Part shown: piece by piece, positions 35,227 through 44,256 of the stretch
Layout: the number at the start of each line of letters is the position of its first letter
Position numbering within the stretch: position 1 is the first letter of the stretch
Assembly: GCA_965115995.1 (NCBI GenBank)
Contig: OZ220472.1
Coordinates: 3,286,001 to 3,350,000, forward strand
Source of the DNA: Poriferisodalis sp026713105
GTDB taxonomy: Bacteria; Actinomycetota; Acidimicrobiia; Acidimicrobiales; Poriferisodalaceae
Direction of reading: 5' to 3'
DNA: 64,000 nucleotides
The notes under the pieces: model-generated
Databases searched by the model: none
What the model saw: the letters and a program-made list of their open reading frames with translations, nothing else
Told to the model about the DNA's origin: nothing
Made by a program: the position numbers and the translations under genes

Positions 35227-35918
35227 TGACCGCAGTCGAAGCTGAGCCTGATGTGATCGATCTTCGCGACGTATTGCCTCCGGCAGGGGACCAAGGCCCA
35301 CGAGGCACGTGTGTCGCATTTGCTTTGACTGCCATACACGCCGCTGCGATCGCCTCCAACGGCGAGCGGCTCCCCCTGTCCGAGGAGTATCTGTTCTGGG
35401 CCGCGAAGATTCGTGATGGTCATTCTGGTGACGGCACTACGTATTCGGCGGCCGTGCGCGGACTTTCCGAGGACGGCCAGTGCCAGGCCGAACACTGGCC
35501 CTACGACGCTATGACGTCTCACCACGCGAGCGGCTACTCGCCCTCGGCAGCAGCAATCGCTGACGCGCAGAGCCGCACTGCGGACAGCCGCAATTTCGCC
35601 GCGGCTGTGGACGAAGTCCGTGAAGCCCTCCTAGGTGGGTCGCCCATCGCGATCGCTATCCCGGTTTGGCAAGACTTCGACGAGGTGGACGGAAGCGGCG
35701 TCGCTTCGCTGCCACCGAACATCGACGAACTGCCCCTCGAACACGCAGTCGTCATCGCAGGCCATGACCGCACGCGGAGCGCCGTTCTCATCCGCAATTC
35801 GTGGGGACGAGAGTGGGGCGACAACGGGTATGCATGGTTCGAAGACCACATTCTCGATGCTGCGGAGCCCTTGAGAGCGTGGACACTCACGACCTCGACG
35901 GCCGTCACAAGGACGTAG
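35226..35918 (+). CDS. Papain-like (C1) cysteine peptidase without signal peptide or propeptide
   Basis: A 230-residue peptidase starting almost directly at the catalytic domain. The oxyanion Gln and catalytic Cys are in DQGPRGTCVAF, the catalytic His in LEHAVVIAGHD and the Asn in LIRNSWGREWGDNGYAWF. There is no export signal and no inhibitory propeptide, so a free copy would be active in the cytoplasm. Its start overlaps the stop of the ImmA-chagasin gene by 1 bp, which favours production of the inhibitor first. I infer that it is a toxic or processing protease held in check by the chagasin domain. Confidence 0.8.
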   Translation: MTAVEAEPDVIDLRDVLPPAGDQGPRGTCVAFALTAIHAAAIASNGERLPLSEEYLFWAAKIRDGHSGDGTTYSAAVRGLSEDGQCQAEHWPYDAMTSHHASGYSPSAAAIADAQSRTADSRNFAAAVDEVREALLGGSPIAIAIPVWQDFDEVDGSGVASLPPNIDELPLEHAVVIAGHDRTRSAVLIRNSWGREWGDNGYAWFEDHILDAAEPLRAWTLTTSTAVTRT

Positions 35919-35924
35919 ACCGAT

Positions 35925-36902
35925 ATGGATCTTGACATTTACCAACTCCAAGCCAAACGTACGGACCAGATCCCGCTCACGACGCAGAACAACGACGGTG
36001 TCGTCGCGCCGTTGCTCGGCATTGCTGGTGAGATCGGATCTCTTCAGGCCGCGTACAAGAAGAAGCTGCGAGATGGCGATCGATACGGGGGCTTCAACAA
36101 CGATGTCGCAGAGGAATTGGGCGACATCATGTGGTACGTGTCGAACTTGGCCGACAAGTTCGGCCTCAAGCTAAGCGATATCGCCCACCAAAATCTCAAG
36201 AAGGTCTTCGACCGGTGGCCGCCAGATGAGCCCGCGCACCGTGCCGAGGACGACCTCTTCGACCACTCGGCACCCGAGGACCAACGATTGCCTCGGGCGT
36301 TTGCCGTCGAGTTCCGACCTATCGACAATGGCGACGCAATTGAGCCAAGAACGCAGGCGTACTGGGACGGGCGACCTTGGGGCAATGAACTCGGCGATAA
36401 CGCCTACATGGAAGACGGATATCGATTTCATGACGTCATGCATCTTGCTCACGCGGCAGTGATGGGGTGGTCGCCGGTGGCTCGCAAGATGTTTTACAGG
36501 AAGCGCAAATACGATCCAATCATCGACGGTGTTGAAGACAGCGGCCGAGCAATCGTGGTCGAAGAAGGGATCGTCGCTTACGTGTACGGTCACGCAAGCC
36601 GGTCGGCGTACTTCGAAGGCACCCAGGCGATCGACTGGTCGACGCTCAAGACCATCCGCTCGATGACTGACGGCCTGGAAGTGTCAACTCGCCCTGACTG
36701 GGAGTGGGAGCGAGCAATCCTGTTGGGTTACAACGTTTGGCGCAAGCTTCGGGATGCTGGTGCAGGAGTGGCAGTAGGCGACCTGTATCAGCGCACACTG
36801 CGATTCGAGTCTGCCACATTGGCCGGCGACTTGACATCACTAGTTGCTGAGACGGTCGTCGGCTTGGATGCCGACCATGGCAGCCCCCACTTCGGCGGGT
36901 AG
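35925..36902 (+). CDS. MazG-like nucleoside triphosphate pyrophosphohydrolase with a C-terminal extension
   Basis: A 325-residue protein. The N-terminal 110 residues are MazG-like: LGIAGEIGSLQAAYKKKLRD gives the ExxE part and AEELGDIMWYVSNLADKFG the ExxD part. The C-terminal two thirds (GYRFHDVMHLAHAAVMGWSP, later VVEEGIVAYVYGHASRSAYF) is a helical domain I do not recognise with His/Asp/Glu residues that could bind metal. MazG-like enzymes clean nucleotide pools; phages with modified thymidine often carry a dNTP pyrophosphatase. It is the last gene of the plus-strand operon, and its end overlaps the convergent kinase-like gene by 115 bp. Confidence 0.75.
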   Translation: MDLDIYQLQAKRTDQIPLTTQNNDGVVAPLLGIAGEIGSLQAAYKKKLRDGDRYGGFNNDVAEELGDIMWYVSNLADKFGLKLSDIAHQNLKKVFDRWPPDEPAHRAEDDLFDHSAPEDQRLPRAFAVEFRPIDNGDAIEPRTQAYWDGRPWGNELGDNAYMEDGYRFHDVMHLAHAAVMGWSPVARKMFYRKRKYDPIIDGVEDSGRAIVVEEGIVAYVYGHASRSAYFEGTQAIDWSTLKTIRSMTDGLEVSTRPDWEWERAILLGYNVWRKLRDAGAGVAVGDLYQRTLRFESATLAGDLTSLVAETVVGLDADHGSPHFGG

Positions 36903-37888
36903 CCGAGCGTCAGAGGCTCCGGACCGGGAGTGTAAGTCTGCTTAATCCGAGTCGGCTCCCCACCGCCGATATGGGGGTAGGCGACGCGAGCGTACTTATC
37001 AACCTCGCAGAACAAATTCTGACAATCGATGAGCTGGAGCGGTCGGCCCCATAAGTCTTCAAATTCGACGATTCCTCCGGCGAGGAAGCGCGGAGCTTCG
37101 ATGGTTACCGCGCGGATGATTTCCGCCGGCGACATTCTTCCGGCATTTCTGAAACACTTGGCGATGCCGCGAAGCGCTCCTGGGCCGGGTACGACAAAAT
37201 CCATCTCCTCGAATTCGAAATGCGGGCTGTAGTTCAGATCCACCGCGTACTGGAACGCGAGGAAGGGGCCGAAAGAGGGAACCGCTAACAGGTGGTGAAA
37301 CAGTTCCTCGAGCGATGTTGATCTCAGCAACCCGCACGGCAGTGCAGACGCTACGAGCTTGTCGAGAAGCTGGAGGTGGTCGGCGTGCTTTCGATCATTA
37401 CCGAGACGAGGGCTCGGCATGATGTACGCGGCCGAGTAGAGACGCTCACCGGCATCAAATCGTTCGTCTAGCACCCGCTGATAGGCGACCGAATCGAAAT
37501 CGGAGACGTTGGGCTCGCCAACCGCCGCGACTAAGTGCTCCCATGTGTCGATTCTGTTGAAGATCTTGAACAGCAAGACACGGAGCACGGTGTCAGGGCC
37601 ATCCCACTCTTCGTTGTAGATGACGCGTTGAAGCAAGTACTGGCTCACGCGATCGGAGGCTCGATACGCGTTCGTGAAGCGATGACGTAATAGAATTGAA
37701 TCCAAGGTCCATGGCGGCGGTTGCGCCCGCACCCGACGCATAAACATCGCCTGCCGCTCTGCCGCGAGGTACCAGAAGGCCCGAAATACATCGGTCACCT
37801 CTACCTGTTGCCCGTCAAGACGCACTCGTCGAGGCCCATCGGTAGCAGCAGAAGGTTTGGCAACGAACAGCGATTCTGGTTGCGTCAT
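36788..37888 (-). CDS. Protein of the 5-hmdU DNA kinase helical-domain family (former thymine pyrophosphorylase clade)
   Basis: A 366-residue protein that matches from memory the family now called HMUDK_hel, formerly alpha-glutamyl/putrescinyl thymine pyrophosphorylase. Marks are FRAFWYLAAERQAMFMRRVR, ILLRHRFTNAYRASDRVSQY, LLFKIFNRIDTW and the closing QLIDCQNLFCEVDKYARVAY followed by TRIKQTY. Phage members phosphorylate 5-hydroxymethyl-dU in DNA as the first step of thymidine hypermodification. ATG 37888 follows AGAGGA. It is convergent with the operon and not co-transcribed, but combines naturally with the TS-like and MazG-like genes. Confidence 0.7.
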   Translation of the reverse strand: MTQPESLFVAKPSAATDGPRRVRLDGQQVEVTDVFRAFWYLAAERQAMFMRRVRAQPPPWTLDSILLRHRFTNAYRASDRVSQYLLQRVIYNEEWDGPDTVLRVLLFKIFNRIDTWEHLVAAVGEPNVSDFDSVAYQRVLDERFDAGERLYSAAYIMPSPRLGNDRKHADHLQLLDKLVASALPCGLLRSTSLEELFHHLLAVPSFGPFLAFQYAVDLNYSPHFEFEEMDFVVPGPGALRGIAKCFRNAGRMSPAEIIRAVTIEAPRFLAGGIVEFEDLWGRPLQLIDCQNLFCEVDKYARVAYPHIGGGEPTRIKQTYTPGPEPLTLGYPPKWGLPWSASKPTTVSATSDVKSPANVADSNRSVR

Positions 37889-38122
37889 CGGGCGTAAATT
37901 CCTCTCAGATCCTCGACTGCGAGCGTACGTGGCTCCCGCGGTCGCACACAGGATTGCCACGAGGCTCGACACCGCCGCGATGGGTATCGACCGCTGTCAG
38001 GCCGCCTGAGCAGATGGTCGCTGGCACCGCGACGGCACCGATTCATCGAAATGGGGCCCAGCGTGAGCTTGGGATTGGCGCTTGCTGCCGCTATCGAGGG
38101 CCTTACGTCCACTCCCTGCAGA

Positions 38123-40651
38123 TCAGCCAAAAGGTAGCGCCATATCGTTCTCAAAAAGGGCTCGGACCTCTGCTCCCTCGAATTCGGCAAGCGCAACCCG
38201 GACCGCTTCGTCCTTGAGGTCTAGCGAGCTGAGCGCTCCGTCAGATACCCCGCTTACAGACTCGATCCGGACAAACTGGTCACCGAACTGCTCGGCGTAC
38301 CGGGCGAGCGCCTTGAGCTTGTTCTTAGCGTCAGCCAAGTGGTCGCCATGCGGATCGACAATCGACATGCCGAGGCTGCCGTCGTCGCGCTGGGACACGA
38401 TGAGGAAGTCAGGCTGCAACGAGGTCCAGTCCCCCGCGTCCTTCTCGAACGCGATGCGAAGGGCGGCCGCGGTGGCGCGGCTCGGATTGCGATACCAGGC
38501 GACGAAACTCGGACGCGCCACCTCGGTCTCGATGATGGCCCGTTCCCATCGATTCAGCTCAACCGGGAACATTCCACTGGTGTCGGAATACAGATGCCCC
38601 TCGAACGTGGGCAGACGCGCACCTTCCCCGTCACGGGTGGCCGTCTTCAGGTTGTCTCGCAGGATGAGGTCTACCGGTTCGGGGCGCACCGTTTGTTCCT
38701 GTACCCGCAGGTAGTCGCTGCGGGTCGCACCTGTCGTGTTTTTGATCTCGACGGCGAACTGAACAAGCCGGTCCTGCACCCATTTGGTTGCGGCCTCTTC
38801 GAGTGCCTCGACGACATCGTCGATCATCAGCAGTGCCGCTACCTCAATTCGAATCTGGAACCTATCGACATCGTCACCGGCGCTACTGACACGGTGCGCG
38901 TAGTAGTCTTGGCCGGCACCTTCTTTGATGCGCTTAATGAGCTTACGCGTGTCACGGTCGACATCGGCCAGGTGGGTGCGGATCTCACGCGTCTCGCTCT
39001 CGAGTTCCTCTCCGACCGCGGATAGCCGAGAACGATGGATCCGAGCTGACTCGATATCGGCCACATTGACCTCGACTTGGCTTCGGTACTCTGCTGTAAG
39101 ACCATCGAGCCGCCGATTTAGTGTCTTCATCAGCAGGTGGCCAGCGTCGGGCATCAACGCCGCGCCGGTTTTGTCGTCAGTTAGCAACTGAGCTAGAACG
39201 CGTGCTCGCCGCAGCGGACTTGCGAGGATGTCAGGCGCCGGAAGTCCCTTGAGGGTCTCGATCAACTCGAACACCCGAGGATCGAGGTTGGGATTGCGCT
39301 CGAAGACTCTCGGGTCCCGAACTACGGCGGCACCAAGTGCTGTCTCATCGTTGCGCTTCCCTGCACCCTCCAGTTCGTCCTTGATGGCGCCGAGCCTGGA
39401 ACGGTCAAACCTTGGCAGGAAGCACACCACCGAGTTGAGGGCATCATCCGTGGCGATGCGGTGTGCGAGCGGCTGCCGAACCATGCGTCCCACGATCTGT
39501 GCGATGTGGGTTGCGTCGGTAGCCGCTCGCTCGGAGTACAGAACTTCAGCGCGTGGGCAATCCCAACCTGTCGAGATCGCTGTCTTCGCCATCACAATTC
39601 GCACGTCGGTGTCGTCCTGGATCGACTCCGGGTGAACCCATCGGATCGTTCGGGAACCGACTTCAACCGCTTCGTGCTCGCCGAACACGTGAGCGATTGC
39701 GCGCGGACCAAGGGCTGGCCATTCTGACTCAAGCACCTCGACTAGCTCGCTGAGTTTCGCGTTTGAGGCCTTATCGGGAACCTGAAGCACTAGCACAGGG
39801 AGCACGAGAGGCTCTGCCGTCCCTTGCGCATACGTCAGCCATCGCTGCTCGTAGTCCAGCGTTGCTCGTATCGCTTCGCGGAGCAGCGTGGAGCCGAATG
39901 TCCCCTGCTCGTCGGGCTCGTCTAGGCCGATCTCGTCTTTGATGAGTCCTGAGGCTCTGACCCTGTTGATGTCCACCTGCACTGGTGGATAGCCGGTTCG
40001 ATCGGTCGCGCCCTCCATCGCGGCCTTGAAGCGCTCGATTGTCGCCGAGATTCCCCATACGATCGGTGCTGGTGGACTGGTACCGGACTGTCCGCCAATG
40101 ATCTGCTGGACGATCGTCTTGCGACCATGCGCGGCCTTCATCCCGCGATGGGCTTCGTCAAGAACGACGTACAGGTCCGTCGATTCCCCCTGGATCGTGT
40201 TCGCCAAGATATCCCAGAAGGAGTGCTGCCGGAGGTTCGTGCCGCCACGTGACAATCCTGCTGCTCTTGAGAGCTTCTGAATGTTGAGGAGGTATACACG
40301 GCCGGGTGCGAGCTCCTCGTTGATGAATCCGTCGTCGAGGATGACCAGCCGAGCGGGCTGCAGTAAATCCGACCCGGCGAGCATCTTATTGCGGGTCTGA
40401 CGGTTCAAGGCCGGGTCGTCAGTCACCCAGAGGAAAGTCGCCCGCGGATCCGGATCGACGCCCAAGTCGGCGGAGCCATGGATGAGCGCTTCGATCACTG
40501 CGCTGGCGATGACGGTCTTCCCGGCACCGGTGATGGCCGAGAGCGCGAAGGATGAACGATGCCCGTCAGCCCAGTCTCGGGCGCCACGAACTAGGTTCTT
40601 CAGACACCCGGTCGCGGCCTGTTGCTGATAGTCAAAGAGTTCGTATCGCAT
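38123..40651 (-). CDS. Type III-like restriction subunit / DEAD-DEAH helicase
   Basis: An 842-residue SF2 helicase. Walker A is SAITGAGKTVIAS, Walker B VVLDEAHRG, motif III GISATIERF and motif VI QIVGRMVRQP. The C-terminal domain has PDFLIVSQRDDGSLGMSIVD followed by PHG; in typical type III Res proteins this place holds a PD...ExK nuclease site, so the E-x-K is not visible here. It follows the methylase by 2 bp on the same strand, so it is the Res-like partner. It could be a restriction enzyme with an unusual nuclease or a helicase-only defence protein. Confidence 0.8.
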   Translation of the reverse strand: MRYELFDYQQQAATGCLKNLVRGARDWADGHRSSFALSAITGAGKTVIASAVIEALIHGSADLGVDPDPRATFLWVTDDPALNRQTRNKMLAGSDLLQPARLVILDDGFINEELAPGRVYLLNIQKLSRAAGLSRGGTNLRQHSFWDILANTIQGESTDLYVVLDEAHRGMKAAHGRKTIVQQIIGGQSGTSPPAPIVWGISATIERFKAAMEGATDRTGYPPVQVDINRVRASGLIKDEIGLDEPDEQGTFGSTLLREAIRATLDYEQRWLTYAQGTAEPLVLPVLVLQVPDKASNAKLSELVEVLESEWPALGPRAIAHVFGEHEAVEVGSRTIRWVHPESIQDDTDVRIVMAKTAISTGWDCPRAEVLYSERAATDATHIAQIVGRMVRQPLAHRIATDDALNSVVCFLPRFDRSRLGAIKDELEGAGKRNDETALGAAVVRDPRVFERNPNLDPRVFELIETLKGLPAPDILASPLRRARVLAQLLTDDKTGAALMPDAGHLLMKTLNRRLDGLTAEYRSQVEVNVADIESARIHRSRLSAVGEELESETREIRTHLADVDRDTRKLIKRIKEGAGQDYYAHRVSSAGDDVDRFQIRIEVAALLMIDDVVEALEEAATKWVQDRLVQFAVEIKNTTGATRSDYLRVQEQTVRPEPVDLILRDNLKTATRDGEGARLPTFEGHLYSDTSGMFPVELNRWERAIIETEVARPSFVAWYRNPSRATAAALRIAFEKDAGDWTSLQPDFLIVSQRDDGSLGMSIVDPHGDHLADAKNKLKALARYAEQFGDQFVRIESVSGVSDGALSSLDLKDEAVRVALAEFEGAEVRALFENDMALPFG

Positions 40652-40653
40652 TG

Positions 40654-42753
40654 CTACTGCCCCCCACTGATGGCGAAGGTGGACAAGTAGTTCTCATAGA
40701 GCCGAACGACATCAACTCCAGTTGGAAGTTCAGCTGCTATCGAGGAGAAGACTGACGGCGAATCGGTCACGACGAAAACCGTGGTGGCGGATTCAGGAAG
40801 CGTTTCTAGGAACGCTCGCCAGTGGTCCGGATCGAAGAGCACGCCGTAGTGGCTCGTGAAATCAAACCGCTTTGGAAGGCCTTGTTGCGTACAGCGGCCG
40901 TCGATCAGTGGACCCGTGCCACCCGCGCGCAGCCAAAGCAATGGAGCAATCGACTCGTATGCAAGATCCAACTCCACGTCATCTATATCCAGATACCTCA
41001 GCTCGAGGAACTCCACGTTCTCGGCGAAGCCGTCTGCTATCTGTGATTCTTCAGGGCATCCATAAAAGCCGTCGATCGCGACACCCTCTGGGGTGGCTCC
41101 CGTGATCGCGGCCTCAATCCGCGGTCGAGCGATGTACTCGAAAATGCCCCTTGCCTCCCAAGCCGGGTCCCCGGGCCGAAGTCCTTGATTGCTGAGCTGT
41201 TGGGCCTCCGCTGCCGATACCTCGTTGTTGGTGACCAAAACCGATTGGCGAGCACCCCCGTCAGCGTGATTCAGGCGAGCTACTGCATGGGCGGTGGTTC
41301 CCGATCCCGCAAAGAAGTCCAACACAACGGCAGTTGGGTTGTCATCTAGAAAGAAACGGAGCGCGTCCTCGACCGCGTATAAGGACTTGGGGTAGGGAAA
41401 CTGGCGACCAGGTATGAGCTGCTTCAACATGTTCGTCCCACCTTGTTCCGCGTTGTGGGAGCGAATCCGCCATTGCGTGCCTGGAATGAAGACCGGCGAA
41501 TAGTCGCTGGCGTCGACAACTATCGAGTTGTCCGGGTTTCTTCCGATGATCGGGAAATCACCCTCTTCTACCTTGCGTCGCTCGCCTCGTTTCAGGTAGT
41601 AGATCGTGGTCTTCTCCTCCCGCCATCGCCCCAGTCGTGCGTAGCCCTTCTCCACGGCTGCACGCAGAGTTATGGCGCTGATCTGCCAGTTTCCTTCTGA
41701 ACCGTCAGAGCGGATCGGCCAGACAGCGATGCACCCAGGCGGAATTCCAATCTCGTCCCGTCGGACTCCGTAGTACGGATCACCGATGGAATCGAACGTC
41801 GGTCCACTTGCCGTGTTGCGCACAAAGATCGGATAGAACTGGTTGGGACTATCGTCCCTCTGTGTGTTTGAGCCGGAACGCAGGAGTTCCGCCCAGCGGA
41901 GGCGGGTGGACCGCCTGTCCTCCACCACCTTCCACTCAGTGCCAATCGGCAGTGGCAGTGGTGAGGCGGTACCGATCATCACAAAAAAGATGTACTCATC
42001 GGTCCGAGCAAACGCTGAAGACCGAGTGGCTCCCTTCGGATTGATGACCGAGCTGACCATTTGGATGCGAGCTTCGGAATAGGTTTGTTCGAGTAGTAGC
42101 CCGAGACGAAGATACTCGCGCTCATCAATCGTGATTATCAGGACCGAGTTGTCTGGATTTAGGAGTTCCTTGGCCAAGCGGAGCCGACGCTCCATAAATG
42201 CGAGCCACTTGCTATGGCGGTAGGCGTCCTCCGTATCCACGTAGTCGTTGTCGTACTTCCAATCTCTCGCTCCAGTGTTGTACGGCGGGTCGATGTAGAT
42301 GCAGTCGATCTTGCCGACGTGGCTGAATCTGAGCGCCTCGAGTACGTGGTAGTTCTCACCCTCGATGACTAGGTGCGCTGGCTTGTCACCTCCCCGTTTG
42401 ATTGACCCCAGCCGTTTCAGACCCGGAAAGATCGGGTCGCCGAATTCAGAAACGACTACGAGCTCGTCTCTTGAAGCCGCCTCTGTCGAACCATCACCGG
42501 CGTCAAGTACGACTTGGGCACCCTTGATTCGAAGTACTTCCTGTGGAACCTCACCGGGTAACGACGTGCGCCGAACCACCGTTGAGCCGCGACGGATCGG
42601 GTGGTCTGGCAGCCGCACTCGCTCCGGCAGATGGGACTCGTAGACGAGCCCGAACTGACGGCGTCGACGGAGGCGCTCTATGTGATCCTTGAGTTCCAAC
42701 CGAAGTCCTACGTCGGGAATCCGATCGAGTAACGCGTTGAGCTCGTCAGCCAT
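40654..42753 (-). CDS. Type III-like DNA methyltransferase (Mod)
   Basis: A 699-residue N6-adenine/N4-cytosine methylase. Motif IV is IYIDPPYNTGARDWKYDNDY and motif I VLDFFAGSGTTAHAVARLN near the C-terminal third, the order of beta-class enzymes; between them is a long variable target-recognition region. The N-terminal 120 residues (LLDRIPDVGLRLELKDHIER) are helical, as in Mod subunits. It is transcribed with the helicase downstream. Recognition sequence cannot be predicted. Confidence 0.85.
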   Translation of the reverse strand: MADELNALLDRIPDVGLRLELKDHIERLRRRRQFGLVYESHLPERVRLPDHPIRRGSTVVRRTSLPGEVPQEVLRIKGAQVVLDAGDGSTEAASRDELVVVSEFGDPIFPGLKRLGSIKRGGDKPAHLVIEGENYHVLEALRFSHVGKIDCIYIDPPYNTGARDWKYDNDYVDTEDAYRHSKWLAFMERRLRLAKELLNPDNSVLIITIDEREYLRLGLLLEQTYSEARIQMVSSVINPKGATRSSAFARTDEYIFFVMIGTASPLPLPIGTEWKVVEDRRSTRLRWAELLRSGSNTQRDDSPNQFYPIFVRNTASGPTFDSIGDPYYGVRRDEIGIPPGCIAVWPIRSDGSEGNWQISAITLRAAVEKGYARLGRWREEKTTIYYLKRGERRKVEEGDFPIIGRNPDNSIVVDASDYSPVFIPGTQWRIRSHNAEQGGTNMLKQLIPGRQFPYPKSLYAVEDALRFFLDDNPTAVVLDFFAGSGTTAHAVARLNHADGGARQSVLVTNNEVSAAEAQQLSNQGLRPGDPAWEARGIFEYIARPRIEAAITGATPEGVAIDGFYGCPEESQIADGFAENVEFLELRYLDIDDVELDLAYESIAPLLWLRAGGTGPLIDGRCTQQGLPKRFDFTSHYGVLFDPDHWRAFLETLPESATTVFVVTDSPSVFSSIAAELPTGVDVVRLYENYLSTFAISGGQ

Positions 42754-42794
42754 CGACGGACCGCCGTGGACAGGTGACCCTCCCGATCAACGAG

Positions 42795-43466
42795 TTAGCG
42801 AGGGTCGAGGCTAAGGGCTGTTGGTGGCGCGGGGCCAGCTGCCAGCACGCCGCGACGCCGACTGCCACATCGCGCTTCCTGGGGCGTATCACAAGTCGAC
42901 ATCCTCCCATCGTCGGTTTCCGTGGCAGCGATTGGCCGCCATCGTAGGTGGGGCCACCGACAGCCTCGCGGTTCTAGACCAAATCGAGCCGGGCGGGAAT
43001 GGCCGTCGGGCGAATGTGGCCCTGCTACTCCCCGGGCCCAGTTCGGGTGTGTACCTGCCGTCGCGGCCGCCGCAAGCCAACGAGTTGCCCGAGAAGATCT
43101 CGATGGTGGGGCCGATCCACCAGCCAAGGGCGGACGCGACGGCTGGTTGTGACAACCGGGGACGTTGTCCCGAAGTGCATTCTGCCCAGCGTGTCCAACA
43201 TCGGATACGAACGCGGTTGGCCGCTCTTCGGGCATCTCCGCTGGAAGATGTTGGAGCTTTCGCTGAGATTCGTCGATCACCGCGTCGAGAAATACCACCT
43301 CATGTTCCGTTCCGAGTCGGCTTCGAAGCATCCAGTAGGTTTCGGCCACGACAGGAGCGGGGACGATGAGCCGTTCATCAGACGGGAGCAGGTCACGGCA
43401 CGCTCCGTGGTGCGCCTCGTTGTGGCTGCGCGCCTTGAACAGCACGCTCGTGTCGACGATGAGCAC
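42795..43466 (-). pseudogene. PIN-domain (VapC-like) toxin, apparently decayed
   Basis: The first 70 or so residues are a good PIN domain: MLIVDTSVLFKARSHNEAHH with the first catalytic Asp, then PAPVVAETYWMLRSRLG. After residue 75 the frame becomes Arg/Pro-rich and loses PIN character. A short IAATETDDGRMSTCD near the end weakly resembles the PIN C-terminal Asp region. A frameshift or replaced middle is the simplest reading. No VapB antitoxin gene is adjacent. Confidence 0.45.
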
Positions 43467-43490
43467 AGTGACCTAGGGCACGAACTGTCC

Positions 43491-43938
43491 AGCCCGGCCG
43501 GCCAGCTACTCGCAATCCCCGAAACGGGCGCAGCCGAAGGCGGCGACAGCGACGGCGATCCCGTCACGAACCCGGCTAACGCGCTCGCAGCCGACATCGC
43601 CGGTGCGCAAGGGCGCGCCGTACTGCTCGAAACGACTCAAGACGGCTACGGCGAAGAACGCGCCGAAGCACCGCAACGGGATTGGTCACCGGCACGACTC
43701 GGCCCCGTCCTGCCCGTAGGCGTCACCGAAGCCGCCCGTGACGCGTTGTGTGCGCATTCTGAGCGCGTTCGGCGTGCCGCCCGGAATGTTCGAGCCGAGA
43801 GCCGATGGCACAGCTCAGCGCGAAGCTCTGCGCCGCTACCGGCTGTCTGTCGTGGAACCCGTCGCGAAACTCATCGCGCACGAAGTACTGACCAAGCTTG
43901 GCACCGAATGCAGCTTCGGATTCGACCTCCCCCCGTAA
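43491..43938 (+). pseudogene. Phage portal protein remnant (3' part, frameshifted)
   Basis: From about 43491 the plus strand encodes SPAGQLLAIPETGAAEGG, and then AADIAGAQGRAVLLETTQDG, YGEERAEAPQRDWSPARLGP: a portal-like segment ('ETT-DGYGEGRAAAP-DWQP-RLGP' in relatives, from memory). At about 43742-43750 the frame shifts and continues as VRILSAFGVPPGMFEPRADG and EALRRYRLSVVEPVAKLIAH, matching the conserved portal C-terminal region with GVPP. It has no start codon region and no other phage genes around it. It indicates a prophage-derived past of this end of the island. Confidence 0.5.
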
Positions 43939-44089
43939 CAGGCTGAGCTGCTTTAGGTAGCTGCGCGAGTAGGTGCGCCCGCCGGGGAGGCGGCGTGAGC
44001 CTCTGCGACCAGCGATCCGGCAGGTCGCAACGTCGCCGAGTCTCCTGCGGCCTCCCCAGCTCTGGCATCTGTGCCTACTGGCTCGAGTC

Positions 44090-44194
44090 CTAAGCCAGGG
44101 GGCCGGTGGCTGTCTCCACTGCGGGAACCAAGGTCTCGGCGGTGAGCAGGTGATCGGCTGCGGCGAGCTCGGGTGAGAGCCAGCAGTCGGGGTG
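44090..44194 (-). repeat. Displaced copy B of the hutH 3' end
   Basis: On the minus strand this encodes CWLSPELAAADHLLTAETLV and 11 further residues ending in TAG, again matching the last 30 codons of hutH. It is closer to the intact hutH end (PAVETATG in both) than copy A. It lies 0.9 kb from the intact gene, separated by the HicA-like pair. The two displaced ends in the same orientation point to two successive insertions at the same site. Confidence 0.7.
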
Positions 44195-44256
44195 CATCTG
44201 GCTTGAGCGGAAATTCTGGCGACGGGACGCCACCTACGCTTTAGCGTCAGCCGCTC

